64,000 nt of DNA, taken from the NCBI RefSeq assembly GCF_007860095.1, contig NZ_SJPT01000008.1, positions 313,706-377,705 of the forward strand. Direction: 5' to 3'. Shown in pieces: positions 45,291-54,481 of this stretch. This stretch comes from Novipirellula galeiformis (GTDB lineage Bacteria; Planctomycetota; Planctomycetia; Pirellulales; Pirellulaceae). The stretch's first letter is position 1. Every line of letters begins with the position of its first letter. Both the position numbers and the translations under genes were made by a program. The notes under the pieces were generated by a model that searched no databases, was not told the DNA's origin, and saw nothing but the letters and a program-made list of their open reading frames with translations.

Positions 45291-46514
45291 TCATTTTTGC
45301 GGCAGTTTTACCGAGACGAGCCGGCCTCGGGCGTTGCGAGCATAGACGTGACCATCAAGCAGCACCGGGACGGTCCAGCAGCGACCTTGGAGGATTTCGG
45401 CTCGCGCGAGTTCTCGATAGGCGTCGCCCGTTGCCTCGGCGATCACGAGTTGGCCATCCTCACTGAGCAGGATCAGTTTGCCATCGGCAATCATCAGCGA
45501 ACCGCAGCCGAGCCCACGCTGCTGCCACAGTACCTCTCCGGTCTTGTGATCCATACAAACCAGTTGCACGACGCGGCCGAGATTCGAGTTGCCATCGAAT
45601 CCATACAGCTTTCCTTGATACAAGATGCTGTTGTTGAAGTGGTTTCGCATCTCGCGGTTGTCATAGATCAGTTCAAGTTTCCCGTCGCTGAGTCGAAACA
45701 AACCGCAACCGACCCCGTAGCCCGTCGAGACAAAGATGGTGTCATCCTTGACGATTGGGGTGGTTGAGTTGGTGCGAAACGGAGACGGCCAAGGGAACGC
45801 ATCGACTTGTTTGCCGTCGCTGGCATTCGTGACGCGCAAGCCATCGGAGTCGAGTGTGGCCAGCAGCGGTTTGTCGTCGGCGTGAATCACCGCAGCGGCA
45901 CCGTAACCCGCCGTGTGCTTGGGCGACTTCCAATTCAATTCACCGTTGAGTTTGTTGTAAGAAACGATCCGTCCGCCTTGCAGGATGAGTTGGTCACCCA
46001 GGATCGTCGCCGAGCTATTGAAACCCCATTCGGGCAGGTCAACATCAAGGTCCTCTTGCAAGTTGCGTTGCCAGACGATCTCGCCGGTGGCGGTACGGAA
46101 ACAATACAGTTGTCCCTCTTTGCCAAGCGAAAAAACATGCTCGCCATCAATCATGGGTGTGGATCCCGGTCCGCCTTCGTACAGATTATCGACCAACTCC
46201 GAGGGATAGGTGTGGCTCCAAATCGTTTTGCCGGTGTTTTGGTTCAAACAGAACACCGTTTCCTTGCCGTCTTGGTGCCCCATCGTGAATAGTCGTCCGT
46301 CGGCGATCGAAACGCTGCTAAAGCCGATGCCAATTTCACGTTCCCAAGCGAGCGACAGTCCCGCTTCGGGCCAATCGGTGGACCAACCGGATTCGTTCGA
46401 GATTCCGCTGCGGTCATTGCCCAGCCACTGAGTCCACGAACGGTCTGCGGCAGTCGCGGTGAGGGCAGCGCCGCTCAACAAAATCAGTGCAATGGCAAAG
46501 GGAATGCGAAACAT
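45291..46514 (-). CDS. PQQ-type (outer-membrane BamB-like) beta-propeller, exported
   Basis: A 407-aa protein from ATG 46514; a TTG six codons upstream is less likely. Signal peptide MFRIPFAIALILLSGAALTATAA. Repeated blade motifs of the PQQ-enzyme repeat: TGKTIWSHTYPSE, TGEIVWQRNLQED, LNGELNWKSPK and TGEVLWQQRGLG. A mature start DRSWTQWLGNDRSGIS is typical of planctomycete members. PQQ binding is not shown; these are generally structural or ligand-binding. Downstream of the DNA repair gene by 33 bp on the same strand. Confidence 0.88.
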   Translation of the reverse strand: MFRIPFAIALILLSGAALTATAADRSWTQWLGNDRSGISNESGWSTDWPEAGLSLAWEREIGIGFSSVSIADGRLFTMGHQDGKETVFCLNQNTGKTIWSHTYPSELVDNLYEGGPGSTPMIDGEHVFSLGKEGQLYCFRTATGEIVWQRNLQEDLDVDLPEWGFNSSATILGDQLILQGGRIVSYNKLNGELNWKSPKHTAGYGAAAVIHADDKPLLATLDSDGLRVTNASDGKQVDAFPWPSPFRTNSTTPIVKDDTIFVSTGYGVGCGLFRLSDGKLELIYDNREMRNHFNNSILYQGKLYGFDGNSNLGRVVQLVCMDHKTGEVLWQQRGLGCGSLMIADGKLILLSEDGQLVIAEATGDAYRELARAEILQGRCWTVPVLLDGHVYARNARGRLVSVKLPQK

Positions 46515-46547
46515 CGTGGCTCTACGGAACAAGGGGTGAAGGGAACG

Positions 46548-47702
46548 CTAAAAGTTACGCTGCAGCAATTGGAACGACTCAGTGCCGAAGGGGTTTCCGT
46601 TGATCTGCAATGTGACGTGGTGCACGCCCGGATAAAGGGTGTAAGTGGTGGCGCCATCTCGCAGAGGGTGACGCTTCTTGATTGTAATCGTTTCCCCCTT
46701 CCGAACACGCAGCTGTTTGAGTTTGTGAACTTTGGGCGATCGTGTGCCATTGGCTTTCACGAAATCGATCACATAGTCAATCAGGAGCGGTTCGTTTTGC
46801 AGCCCTGAAACTTCAAAAGAAAATTCAATGGTTTGACCGGGGCGAACTTCGGCCGTGTGGATCCGAAAGTCGGAAACCGTGACCTTGGGATTGGGTTGGA
46901 AACCGAGTAACGCGAGGGCACCACGGTGGCCTTGTTTGACAAGCGTTCGCAACGCGTGCTTGCACATCCACTGCAGCTCGGATGGGTCTTGCTGGGCAAG
47001 CTGACGCCATTGTTTCAGCGTGTCGAGGACGAGATCGGGGTGCGTCTTGGCAATGTCGTTGAGGTGATTGGAAACCGAGCGAGTGACATAGCGGGTGGGG
47101 TCCGTGTGCAGTGTGTTCAATAGCGGAATCGCCGTTGCGGTGTCGAGCGACAAGCGACCCGACCAAGGCAAACGCGGGCGTGTTCCTTCGCTAACTAGGC
47201 GTCGAACATGATAGTTTCGATCGGTGGACCATTTTTCGAGAGTGCTTAGCGTCGCGCTGGGATGGGTGTTCAGAAAGGCACGAATCGCATCCTCCATCGA
47301 GAAACGCTGGGTGATCGCCTTGAGCGTCCTCAGCGATAACGCGAGGTGGCGTTTTTCGAGTCCATTGCGAACGACATATTCTCCCAGAGGAGCGAAAATG
47401 AAGTCGCCAAAGTCATCGTCACGCTTCGTCGGATCCAACGGGGGTGGCAGTGCTTGGACCATTTGTTTTGCAGCAACTTTGTAGTCCGCGGCAAGGTAGT
47501 TCTCCAGCGTGCTAGCGATATGAACGATTCGTTCTTTGAGCCCCAGTGGTTGGAGTCGGAACATCGTTGCTGCGACAAAGCCCGACGCGTCAAAGGAAGG
47601 GTCTGCAGCGGAAAAACAGGAGGCGAGGTACTGAACGCGATCTTCGTTGAAGAGTTGATCCTTCAGACTGAAGCCTGTGCTTTTCTGCGGTGGCGTTGTC
47701 AT
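46548..47702 (-). CDS. DNA alkylation repair protein (AlkD-like HEAT repeats) with C-terminal beta domain
   Basis: A 384-aa protein from ATG 47702. HEAT-like helices include LGLKERIVHIASTLENYL, HLALSLRTLKAITQRFS, HPSATLSTLEKWSTDRNYHVRRLVSEGTRPRLPW and TRYVTRSVSNHLNDIAKTHP, as in the AlkD/AlkC superfamily of alkyl-base glycosylases. The last 110 residues (VTVSDFRIHTAEVRPGQTIEF to the end) form a beta-rich domain also seen in AlkC-type members. An in-frame ATG at 47825, with GGAG 8 bp upstream, would add 41 residues that run through the 20-bp minisatellite; that start cannot be excluded. Confidence 0.82.
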   Translation of the reverse strand: MTTPPQKSTGFSLKDQLFNEDRVQYLASCFSAADPSFDASGFVAATMFRLQPLGLKERIVHIASTLENYLAADYKVAAKQMVQALPPPLDPTKRDDDFGDFIFAPLGEYVVRNGLEKRHLALSLRTLKAITQRFSMEDAIRAFLNTHPSATLSTLEKWSTDRNYHVRRLVSEGTRPRLPWSGRLSLDTATAIPLLNTLHTDPTRYVTRSVSNHLNDIAKTHPDLVLDTLKQWRQLAQQDPSELQWMCKHALRTLVKQGHRGALALLGFQPNPKVTVSDFRIHTAEVRPGQTIEFSFEVSGLQNEPLLIDYVIDFVKANGTRSPKVHKLKQLRVRKGETITIKKRHPLRDGATTYTLYPGVHHVTLQINGNPFGTESFQLLQRNF

Positions 47703-47720
47703 CGGCGGGGCTTTGGGTGG

Positions 47721-47801
47721 CTGGATTCTTGTTGGGCCCACTGGATTCTTGTTGAGCCCAGTCGATTTTTGTTGGGCCCAGTCGAATTTTTGTTGGGCCC
47801 A
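47721..47801. repeat. 20-bp minisatellite at the 5' end of the alkylation repair gene
   Basis: Four units of CTGGATTCTTGTTGGGCCCA type (20, 20, 20 and 21 bp), each with a GGGCCC or GAGCCC core. Unit length is not a multiple of three, so a copy-number change would shift the frame for a start at 47825 and leave one at 47702 unaffected. The remaining 47802-48194 holds no supported gene. Confidence 0.85.
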
Positions 47802-48194
47802 GTGAAGCGGCGCTGAAAGCGGCATTTTAACAGCTCCGCCGGCACAGGGTTCCGTCCGTTGTCTGCGTGACGCTCGGCAATCGCACGAGACGGATCGAAG
47901 GAAGGTGTCGTGGTTGGTGGGGCGATCGCGTTTGGGTTGTTGGGTTCAGGTGTCAGCCAATCAGGCATCTCCTGCTCACTGTCAGGCCCTCGTCTGCTCA
48001 AACGCGGGCTCTTTTTTGAACGAGCGTGACGAAGACGGGGAAAGGCCGCGAAGTTCGGGGGGCGGTAGCGAACTCGCGAGGCTCCGTAATCTGCGTTCGT
48101 TGACGTGGTTCTCAAGTTCGGTCTGGGTGTCTAAACTTCGCACTAGACGTTCGTCATTTGGCTGTTTTTTCGCCGTTTTACCCCTGAATTGATC

Positions 48195-48995
48195 ATGCCT
48201 CAACCTCGTGTTTTGGTCCTCCGCGCTCCCGGCACCAACTGTGATGAAGAAACCGCGTTTGCGTTTGAGCAGGCCGGTGCCATCGCCGAACGCGTGCATG
48301 TCAACCGCTTGATCGAGAATCCTGCGTTGAAGGATCGGTACCAGGTGTTGTGTTTGCCGGGGGGGTTCAGTTACGGCGACGATATTGCCGCCGGCCGAAT
48401 TTTAGCGACGAAGCTGCGTCAGCATTTATCGGATCTCGTTGACACCTTTGTGCATGGCAATGGGGATCGTTTGGTGCTGGGGATTTGCAATGGCATGCAA
48501 GTCTTGATGCGTTTAGGCGTTTTGACCGAGGGGCTGCCGTCGCCCGTCGACGCCCCGGCAACGCTGAGCTGGAACGACCACGGCCGCTTTGAAGATCGCT
48601 GGGTCCATTTGGCTGTCGATAAAACCCCCTGCGTTTTCTTGAAAGGGATCGAGCGAATGTACTTGCCAATGGCACATGCCGAGGGCAAGTTTGTCGCCGC
48701 CAGCGCGGAGGTCTTGGAAACGATGCAAGGAGAGGGACGATTGGCGCTCCGTTATGCCGATGGTGAGCAGGGAGCGATCGATAACAACGTGCTGCCGTTT
48801 CCCCTGAATCCAAACGGAGCGGATGCCAACATTGCGGGCGTTTGCGATGCGACGGGGCGTGTGTTTGGTTTAATGCCGCATCCCGAACGGCATATCGAAG
48901 CGACTCAGCATCCGTTTTGGACGCGTCGTAGCGAGCAGCCTGAGTTTGGTGACGGAATGGCGATGTTTAAAAACGCCGTCGATTGGTTTGCGTAA
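48195..48995 (+). CDS. purQ: Phosphoribosylformylglycinamidine synthase, glutaminase subunit
   Basis: A 266-aa class I glutamine amidotransferase from ATG 48195. Features: VLRAPGTNCDEETAFAFEQAG at the N-terminus, VLCLPGGFSYGDDIAAGRI, nucleophile Cys98 in LGICNGMQVLM, and the His-Glu pair in LMPHPERH near the C-terminus. It supplies ammonia to PurL for the fourth step of purine synthesis in the cytoplasm. No purL or purS is in the window. The gene is divergent from the alkylation repair gene. Confidence 0.95.
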   Translation: MPQPRVLVLRAPGTNCDEETAFAFEQAGAIAERVHVNRLIENPALKDRYQVLCLPGGFSYGDDIAAGRILATKLRQHLSDLVDTFVHGNGDRLVLGICNGMQVLMRLGVLTEGLPSPVDAPATLSWNDHGRFEDRWVHLAVDKTPCVFLKGIERMYLPMAHAEGKFVAASAEVLETMQGEGRLALRYADGEQGAIDNNVLPFPLNPNGADANIAGVCDATGRVFGLMPHPERHIEATQHPFWTRRSEQPEFGDGMAMFKNAVDWFA

Positions 48996-49066
48996 GGCGA
49001 GTCTTTTCACCAGTTTTTACCAGGGCGGGCCGTTGCACCGAGTCGGGCCTCAGGCTTGGCTCGCTG

Positions 49067-49501
49067 TTACGGCTTGAAGTGAATCTCGCAGGCATCGTTC
49101 TCGCACGATTTTCCAGCTAGCTTGTAACGTCGTTTTGCGACCTCGTTATACATCCATCGCCACAGCGTTGCCGTGCCGGGAATGTGAAGGATCGGGGCAG
49201 CGAGCCACAGCATCGGTAGCCGCCGGGTGAGATAACGCACCGCGTCGGCACCCCCGTGGCGTCGGTCGTGCGAGTCGATCACGTACATTTGCTTCATCAG
49301 ATCGTCGTGCTTCAGATCGGGATACCGCTCGGCGACCCGTTGATCGTGGAGGGAGAGGAACGCCAAGCGGGGTCCCCCCACGTCGAGTCGACGCAGGTTC
49401 GACACTTGCGCTGTACAGAAGTTACAGTGCCCGTCGTAGATGACGACGTCCGCCCCAGGGGTCTCGTCCGGGTCCGGCAATTTTGGCGTGTTTTTAGGCA
49501 T
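49067..49501 (-). CDS. DCC-family thiol-disulfide oxidoreductase-like protein (DUF393)
   Basis: A 144-aa protein from ATG 49501. The family motif DGxCxxC is clear in VVIYDGHCNFCTAQV (residues about 19-33). The next conserved block is LAFLSLHDQRVAERYPDL, and YLTRRLPMLWLAAPILHIPG follows. The C-terminus carries CENDACEIHF. DCC proteins have a thioredoxin-like site, but their substrates are mostly unknown. The start lies 107 bp from the divergent gene at 49608, so a shared regulatory region is likely. Confidence 0.9.
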   Translation of the reverse strand: MPKNTPKLPDPDETPGADVVIYDGHCNFCTAQVSNLRRLDVGGPRLAFLSLHDQRVAERYPDLKHDDLMKQMYVIDSHDRRHGGADAVRYLTRRLPMLWLAAPILHIPGTATLWRWMYNEVAKRRYKLAGKSCENDACEIHFKP

Positions 49502-49607
49502 TCGGGACTCGAGTGGAGTGCGGAAAGCGGCGTTTCGCTCTCATTTTAGGCTGCCCGATGCGCTATACTATGGGGCAGTGCATCATCCAAGGCAGGGAAT
49601 AACGATT

Positions 49608-51260
49608 ATGAGCGAAATCCAAACGCGTGTCTCTAGTGCCCGTCGGCGGCTGGTCCTAGCCCAATTTGGTCATAATCTTTGCTGGACGCTGTTCGTTGCA
49701 ATCTTGGTTGCCATCGTCGCGATTGCGCTGCCAGCGATCTGGGTGATGGAAGTCGATTTTGATGTTTGGGCCAATGCGTGGTTGATCGGCGCAGGCGTGA
49801 TGGCGGTTTTGGCTGCGGCGGTGCATGCGGTCGCGACCGCGCCGTCAGTTCAATCGGTTGCCGCCGAAGTCGATCGTCGATTTGGGCTTCGCGAGCGTTT
49901 GAGCAGTTCGATCAGCTTGGATGCCGTCTCACGTGAAAGCGATTTTGGATTGGCGTTGGTCCGTGATGCCGAAAAGCAAGCGGCCAAGATCGCGGTGGCT
50001 CAGCGGTTTTCGCTTCAGCCGACCCGATTGGGATGGTTGCCGATTTCGCTGGTGCCGGTTTTGGCAATCGTTTTGCTGTTGGTCGAGCCTGCCGAGAGTG
50101 TTAGCGCCACCGCTGCGAAGACGGATATCGCCGAGATCACGCAAGTGAAAACGGCAACAACTCAATTGAAAAAGCGAATTCAGCAGCAAAAACGCAAGGC
50201 CGTGGCCGAGGGGTTAAAGGAAGCCGAGGCGTTGTTTGAAAAGATGGAGGTCGATCTCGATAAGATTTCCAAACGCGAAAGCATGGATCGTAAAGAGGCG
50301 ATGATCGCGTTAAATGACTTGAAAAAGCAGCTCGAAGAGCGTCGCGAGCAACTCGGGTCGCCTGATCAAATGCGTCGTGCAATGTCGCAAATGAAGGGGC
50401 TCGAGTCAGGGCCTGCGGACAAGGTCGCCAAGTCAATTGAGAAGGGCGAGTTCGGTAACGCCAAGGATCTGGTCAAGCAGCTCGCCGAGAAGATGCGCGA
50501 TGGCAAGTTGTCCGAGCAGGAGAAGTCGCAGCTGAAAAAACAAGTAGAGCAAATGAAGCAGCAGCTCGAGAAGGCGGTCCAGGATCATCAAAAGAAAAAG
50601 CAGGAGATGGAGCAAAAGATTGAGCAGGCTCGGAAAGAGGGGCGAGGCGAGGAGGCGGCGAAGATGCAGCAAAAACTAAATGAAATGAGCCAAAAAGACG
50701 GTCAAATGCAGCAGATGCAAAAGATGGCCGAGGCGATGGCTCAGGCACAGCAGGCGATGCAGCAGGGAGACGCCGGCCAGGCCGCCGATGCAATGCAGCA
50801 GATGGCGGACCAGCTGGGTGAGATGCAGCAAGAGATGTCGGAGCTAGAGGATTTGCAGTCGGCGCTCGATGATCTTTCGCAATCGAAGAACCAGATGCGT
50901 TGTGAAGGATGTGGCGGTGCGGGCTGCGGAAAATGCCAGGGCATGGGCATGGGTATGGGAGACGGGGCAGGGCAGGGCAATGGTCTCGGCAAGGGCAGCG
51001 GATTTGGCGATCGGCCCGAAGCGGAGGAGGACACCAATACCTACGAATCGCAGGTTCGCGGCCAGGTCAAAAAGGGCAAGGCCATTATCGCTGGGTTTGC
51101 CGATGGCCCAAACCGGAAAGGGGTCACCCAGGAGGACGTCAAGCAGTCGATCGAGGCGGCGATTTCCAAGGAAAGCGATCCTGCGGAAAATCAGACGCTA
51201 CCGCGCGCCGAACGTGAGCATGCTCAGCAGTACTTTGACCGCTTGCGTGACGGCCGTTAA
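49608..51260 (+). CDS. Membrane-anchored coiled-coil protein with CX2CX4CX2C motif
   Basis: A 550-aa protein from ATG 49608; the frame is open to 49440 antisense to the DCC gene. Two membrane helices lie within the first 85 residues (TLFVAILVAIVAIALPAIWV; WLIGAGVMAVLAAAVHAVAT) and a third at about 145-165 (LPISLVPVLAIVLLLVEPAE). A long Lys/Gln/Met/Glu-rich coiled coil (about 180-430) follows. Then comes a four-Cys cluster C432-EGC-GGAG-CGKC with DnaJ-like spacing, a Gly/Met-rich stretch and a charged tail. The topology suggests a cytoplasmic or periplasmic coiled coil on a membrane anchor. I do not recognise a named family. Confidence 0.78.
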   Translation: MSEIQTRVSSARRRLVLAQFGHNLCWTLFVAILVAIVAIALPAIWVMEVDFDVWANAWLIGAGVMAVLAAAVHAVATAPSVQSVAAEVDRRFGLRERLSSSISLDAVSRESDFGLALVRDAEKQAAKIAVAQRFSLQPTRLGWLPISLVPVLAIVLLLVEPAESVSATAAKTDIAEITQVKTATTQLKKRIQQQKRKAVAEGLKEAEALFEKMEVDLDKISKRESMDRKEAMIALNDLKKQLEERREQLGSPDQMRRAMSQMKGLESGPADKVAKSIEKGEFGNAKDLVKQLAEKMRDGKLSEQEKSQLKKQVEQMKQQLEKAVQDHQKKKQEMEQKIEQARKEGRGEEAAKMQQKLNEMSQKDGQMQQMQKMAEAMAQAQQAMQQGDAGQAADAMQQMADQLGEMQQEMSELEDLQSALDDLSQSKNQMRCEGCGGAGCGKCQGMGMGMGDGAGQGNGLGKGSGFGDRPEAEEDTNTYESQVRGQVKKGKAIIAGFADGPNRKGVTQEDVKQSIEAAISKESDPAENQTLPRAEREHAQQYFDRLRDGR

Positions 51261-51283
51261 CTCGATGCCATCTAATTTGACAC

Positions 51284-51389
51284 GAGGGCATTTTGGAAAA
51301 TGACGTGGGGTGCAAACCGTAGCTGCGTTCGCAAGAACGCGGTCCACCGTTGGGCGACACGTGTTACATCAAAATCAAAAATGCTCTAG
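51284..51389. repeat. Dispersed TAGAGCATTTT repeat, complete copy
   Basis: Starts GAGGGCATTTTGGAAAATGA and ends AAAATCAAAAATGCTCTAG. Core CGTAGCTGCGTTCGCAAGAACG as in the other copies. 24 bp past the stop of the coiled-coil gene. Confidence 0.7.
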
Positions 51390-51413
51390 CCGTTTTTTGT
51401 AGCGGCGCGGAGC

Positions 51414-51588
51414 CACGCCCGGTTGCTGCCGAGTAAAACGTTCGGGAAACGCTGGGCGAAGCCCCACGCTGTAGCGTTATGCAGGCAGGAGTCTTCGGTA
51501 GTTAGCCACGGTTCAACCGGTTCAAGCGGGGCTAACGTCCAAGCGGCTAATGGGATTTCACCCAATCCTTCCTGCCTCCCTGCTTAGA
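51414..51588. repeat. Two further dispersed repeats
   Basis: 51414-51472 (CCCGGTTGCTGCCGAGTAAAACG...GAAGCCCCACGC) is related to 56690-56748. 51481-51588 is an inverted-orientation relative of the MITE-like repeat at 24460 (GGCAGGAGTCTTCGGTAG ... CCTTCCTGCCTCCCTGCTTA). The 422-bp gap 51261-51682 contains no gene. Confidence 0.6.
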
Positions 51589-51682
51589 AGGGGCACCCAG
51601 TTAGTTCCTGCAAACGAACGGCATTGGACTTTTCCCGTTCGCTTGCAGAGGGTTGGGTGGCAGTGGCCTATCGAGCAGCGGC

Positions 51683-54481
51683 CTATCGAGCAGCGAACGC
51701 GGCGTCGAGCAATTCCGCTTGTTCGATCTTGTGAGCCGCCATGCTGCCGGTGCTCGGGCTGGCTGACTCGTCTCGCGAGACGACCGAAAACTTGTACTTC
51801 TCGGCCAGCATGTCCCCGAAGTTCAGTTTGATGTAGGGCCAAGCGCCCATGTTCGTCGGCTCGTCTTGGACCCAGCGAATGTCGGTGCCGGGAGCGAGAC
51901 CGTCGATTGCCAACGTCAGTTCGTCCGAAGAAAGCGGGTAGAGTTGTTCAACCCGGATGATCGCAACGTCTTGAAGCTCGCGTTTTTCGCGTGCTTCGAG
52001 AAGATCGTAGTAGATCTTTCCGGTGCACATCAGCAATTGCTTGCAGCTTGCCAGCGGCGTTTTCTCGTCGGTGAGGATTTTATGAAATTGGCCACTGGCC
52101 ACTTCTTCCAACGGGCTGACGACGAGCGGGTGACGAAGGAGGCTTTTGGGTGACAACAGGATCAACGGCTTGCGCCACTTGCGAAGCACTTGCCGACGCA
52201 GCAGGTGAAAGAGTTGCGCCGGAGTCGTTGGTTGGCAAACTTGGATGTTGTGCTCCGCGCTCATGGCAAGGAAGCGTTCGATTCGCGCGCTGCAATGCTC
52301 GGGCCCTTGCCCTTCGAAGCCGTGCGGGAGCAGCATCACCAGACCGCTGAGCCGATTCCATTTGTCCTCGGCACTGGCGATGAATTGGTCGACGATGACT
52401 TGGGCACAGTTCCAGAAGTCACCGAACTGTGCTTCCCATGCACACAATCCATCGGGGCGATCGAGGGAGTAGCCGTATTCGAACCCTAGTACGCCGGCTT
52501 CGCTAAGCGGGCTGTTGTAGAGTTCAACGCTAGCTTGATCGGCGCTGAGGTGTTCCAGTGGCGTGTACGTTTCGCCCGTCTTGGTGTCGTGAAGAACGGC
52601 GTGCCGATGGCTAAAGGTTCCTCGCTGGACATCTTGGCCGGTCATGCGGATCGGGTGCCCTTCGACCAAGAGGGTGGCAAACGCGGCGGCTTCGGCACTC
52701 GCCCAATCGAGCGGTTTTTTGCCTTGCGCCATCTCGCGGCGCAAGGCCATCGGGCGTTTCAGCTTCTTGTTTGCCGCAAATCCTTCGGGAAGGCGGGTTA
52801 GCGAGTCAAGGATTTCGCTTAGCCGCGCTTGATCGAAGCGGGTGTCGGTGGTTTCGGCTGGTTCGACGCCACCAAAGTACTCGGACCAATTCGCGGCGAG
52901 CGTTTGGGTGTCCGGAACAAAGGGTTCGTTCTTGCTCGCTTCGAACTCGCTTTCGAGTTTCTCGGTTCGCTTTTGTTGAATCTCTTTGCCCTCTTCCTCG
53001 CTGATCTCACCAATTTCGATCAAACGATTGAGGTATTGTTCGCGGACGCTCGCGCGGCGATCAATTTCGGTGTACATCCGCGGTTGAGTGAACCGGGGTT
53101 CGTCCCCTTCGTTGTGTCCCCAGCGACGGTAGGCATACAGATCGATCACGACATCGCGGTGGAATTCTTTGCGGAAATCCATCGCGAGTGAGACCACTTG
53201 GGCAACCGCTTCGGGGTCTTCGCCGTTAACGTGGAAGATCGGGATTTGCAGCATCTTTGCGATATCGGTCGCGTAGGTGGTGCTGCGTCCTTGGCGAGGT
53301 TCGGTGGTAAAGCCGACTTGGTTGTTGATGACGATGTGAAGCGTTCCGCCGGTGCGGTAGCCCTCGAGTTCGCTGAGGTTGAGGGTTTCCTGGACAATGC
53401 CTTCGCCCGCAAACGCAGCATCGCCGTGGATCAGGATCGTCATGACCTCTTGGCGTTTGGTGTCTTTGCGATGGTCTTGTTTACATCGGCATCGTCCCAG
53501 GGCGACGGTGTTGACGTATTCGAGATGGCTAGGGTTGAAGCACAGCGAGATGTGGATTTTCTCGCCCGTGGCGGTGACCCAATCGCTGCTGTATCCAAGG
53601 TGATAGCGAACGTCCCCTCCGCCGCGGCTGAGTTCGGGATCAGGGTCGTCGAACGACCAGAAAATGTTCATCGCACGTTTTTTCAGGATGTTCGCCATCA
53701 CGTTCAAACGGCCGCGATGAGCCATTCCCATGACGACTTCCTTGACCTGATGCTGGCCAGCTTTTTCAAGCGCCAAATCGAGCATCGGGATCAAGCTTTC
53801 GGCGCCTTCGAGCGAGAACGTTTTCGCACCGACGAATTTCCGCCGCACGAATTCCTCGAAAATCGATGCATCGGCGAGTCGAGCGTAGATTCGACGCTGG
53901 ACTTGATGAGACAATTCGAGGTGATTTTCAGTCGACTCCATCCGTTTCTGCAGCCAATCGCGAATGTTGCGATTGTCGATGTGCATGAATTGGGCACCGA
54001 TGCTGCGGCAATAGGTGTTTTGCAGCTTCGCTAGGATCGCATGCAACGTGCCGCCGCTGACATTCTCCAACGCACTGCTATCGAGCGGACGCTGTAGGTC
54101 TTGGTCCGAAATGCCGTAGAGCTCAGGGCTCAGTTCTGGAGAGTCGGATTTCAAGATCCCCAACGGGTCGAGTTTCGCGACCAAGTGACCGCGGACGCGG
54201 TATTCGCGGACGAGTTGATTGACCCGGTCTTGGATCCGCGACATCCAAATGGATTGATCGGTCGCTTCATCCCCGGTCGACCCACGACGATCGCGAGGTT
54301 CAGCCACGCGGTCCGCGGTGCTCTCGCCCGAAGTGAGGTCTCCGTTCTTTTTGAACGAACTCTTGTTCGTGACAACAAGAAATTGTTCAAAATATTGACG
54401 CCAAGTATCCGAGACGCTGGAAGGGTCCCGAACGTACTGGACATACAAGTCGTCGATGTAGTCCAAGCTATAGCTGTTCAT
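51683..54481 (-). CDS. sucA: 2-oxoglutarate dehydrogenase E1 component
   Basis: A 932-aa protein from ATG 54481; the frame is open to 54559, but MNSYSLDYIDDLYVQYVRDPSSVS is the usual E1 beginning. Features: EGAESLIPMLD, VVMGMAHRGRLNVMANIL, HGDAAFAGEGIVQETLNLS, HIVINNQVGFTT (thiamine diphosphate region), IDLYAYRRWGHNEGDEP, then the C-terminal transketolase half with FGYGYS-like EYGYSLDRPDGLCAWEAQFGDF and LLPHGFEGQGPEHCSARIERFL. It decarboxylates 2-oxoglutarate in the TCA cycle. No E2 gene is next to it. Confidence 0.96.
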   Translation of the reverse strand: MNSYSLDYIDDLYVQYVRDPSSVSDTWRQYFEQFLVVTNKSSFKKNGDLTSGESTADRVAEPRDRRGSTGDEATDQSIWMSRIQDRVNQLVREYRVRGHLVAKLDPLGILKSDSPELSPELYGISDQDLQRPLDSSALENVSGGTLHAILAKLQNTYCRSIGAQFMHIDNRNIRDWLQKRMESTENHLELSHQVQRRIYARLADASIFEEFVRRKFVGAKTFSLEGAESLIPMLDLALEKAGQHQVKEVVMGMAHRGRLNVMANILKKRAMNIFWSFDDPDPELSRGGGDVRYHLGYSSDWVTATGEKIHISLCFNPSHLEYVNTVALGRCRCKQDHRKDTKRQEVMTILIHGDAAFAGEGIVQETLNLSELEGYRTGGTLHIVINNQVGFTTEPRQGRSTTYATDIAKMLQIPIFHVNGEDPEAVAQVVSLAMDFRKEFHRDVVIDLYAYRRWGHNEGDEPRFTQPRMYTEIDRRASVREQYLNRLIEIGEISEEEGKEIQQKRTEKLESEFEASKNEPFVPDTQTLAANWSEYFGGVEPAETTDTRFDQARLSEILDSLTRLPEGFAANKKLKRPMALRREMAQGKKPLDWASAEAAAFATLLVEGHPIRMTGQDVQRGTFSHRHAVLHDTKTGETYTPLEHLSADQASVELYNSPLSEAGVLGFEYGYSLDRPDGLCAWEAQFGDFWNCAQVIVDQFIASAEDKWNRLSGLVMLLPHGFEGQGPEHCSARIERFLAMSAEHNIQVCQPTTPAQLFHLLRRQVLRKWRKPLILLSPKSLLRHPLVVSPLEEVASGQFHKILTDEKTPLASCKQLLMCTGKIYYDLLEAREKRELQDVAIIRVEQLYPLSSDELTLAIDGLAPGTDIRWVQDEPTNMGAWPYIKLNFGDMLAEKYKFSVVSRDESASPSTGSMAAHKIEQAELLDAAFAAR

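Noticed and set aside
47699..48115. 138-aa minus-strand frame upstream of the alkylation repair gene
   Set aside because: Low-complexity and repeat-derived; it overlaps the minisatellite and the start of the repair gene and has no family motif.
53198..54034. 278-aa plus-strand frame opposite sucA
   Set aside because: Complement of a strongly supported enzyme gene; no motif of its own.
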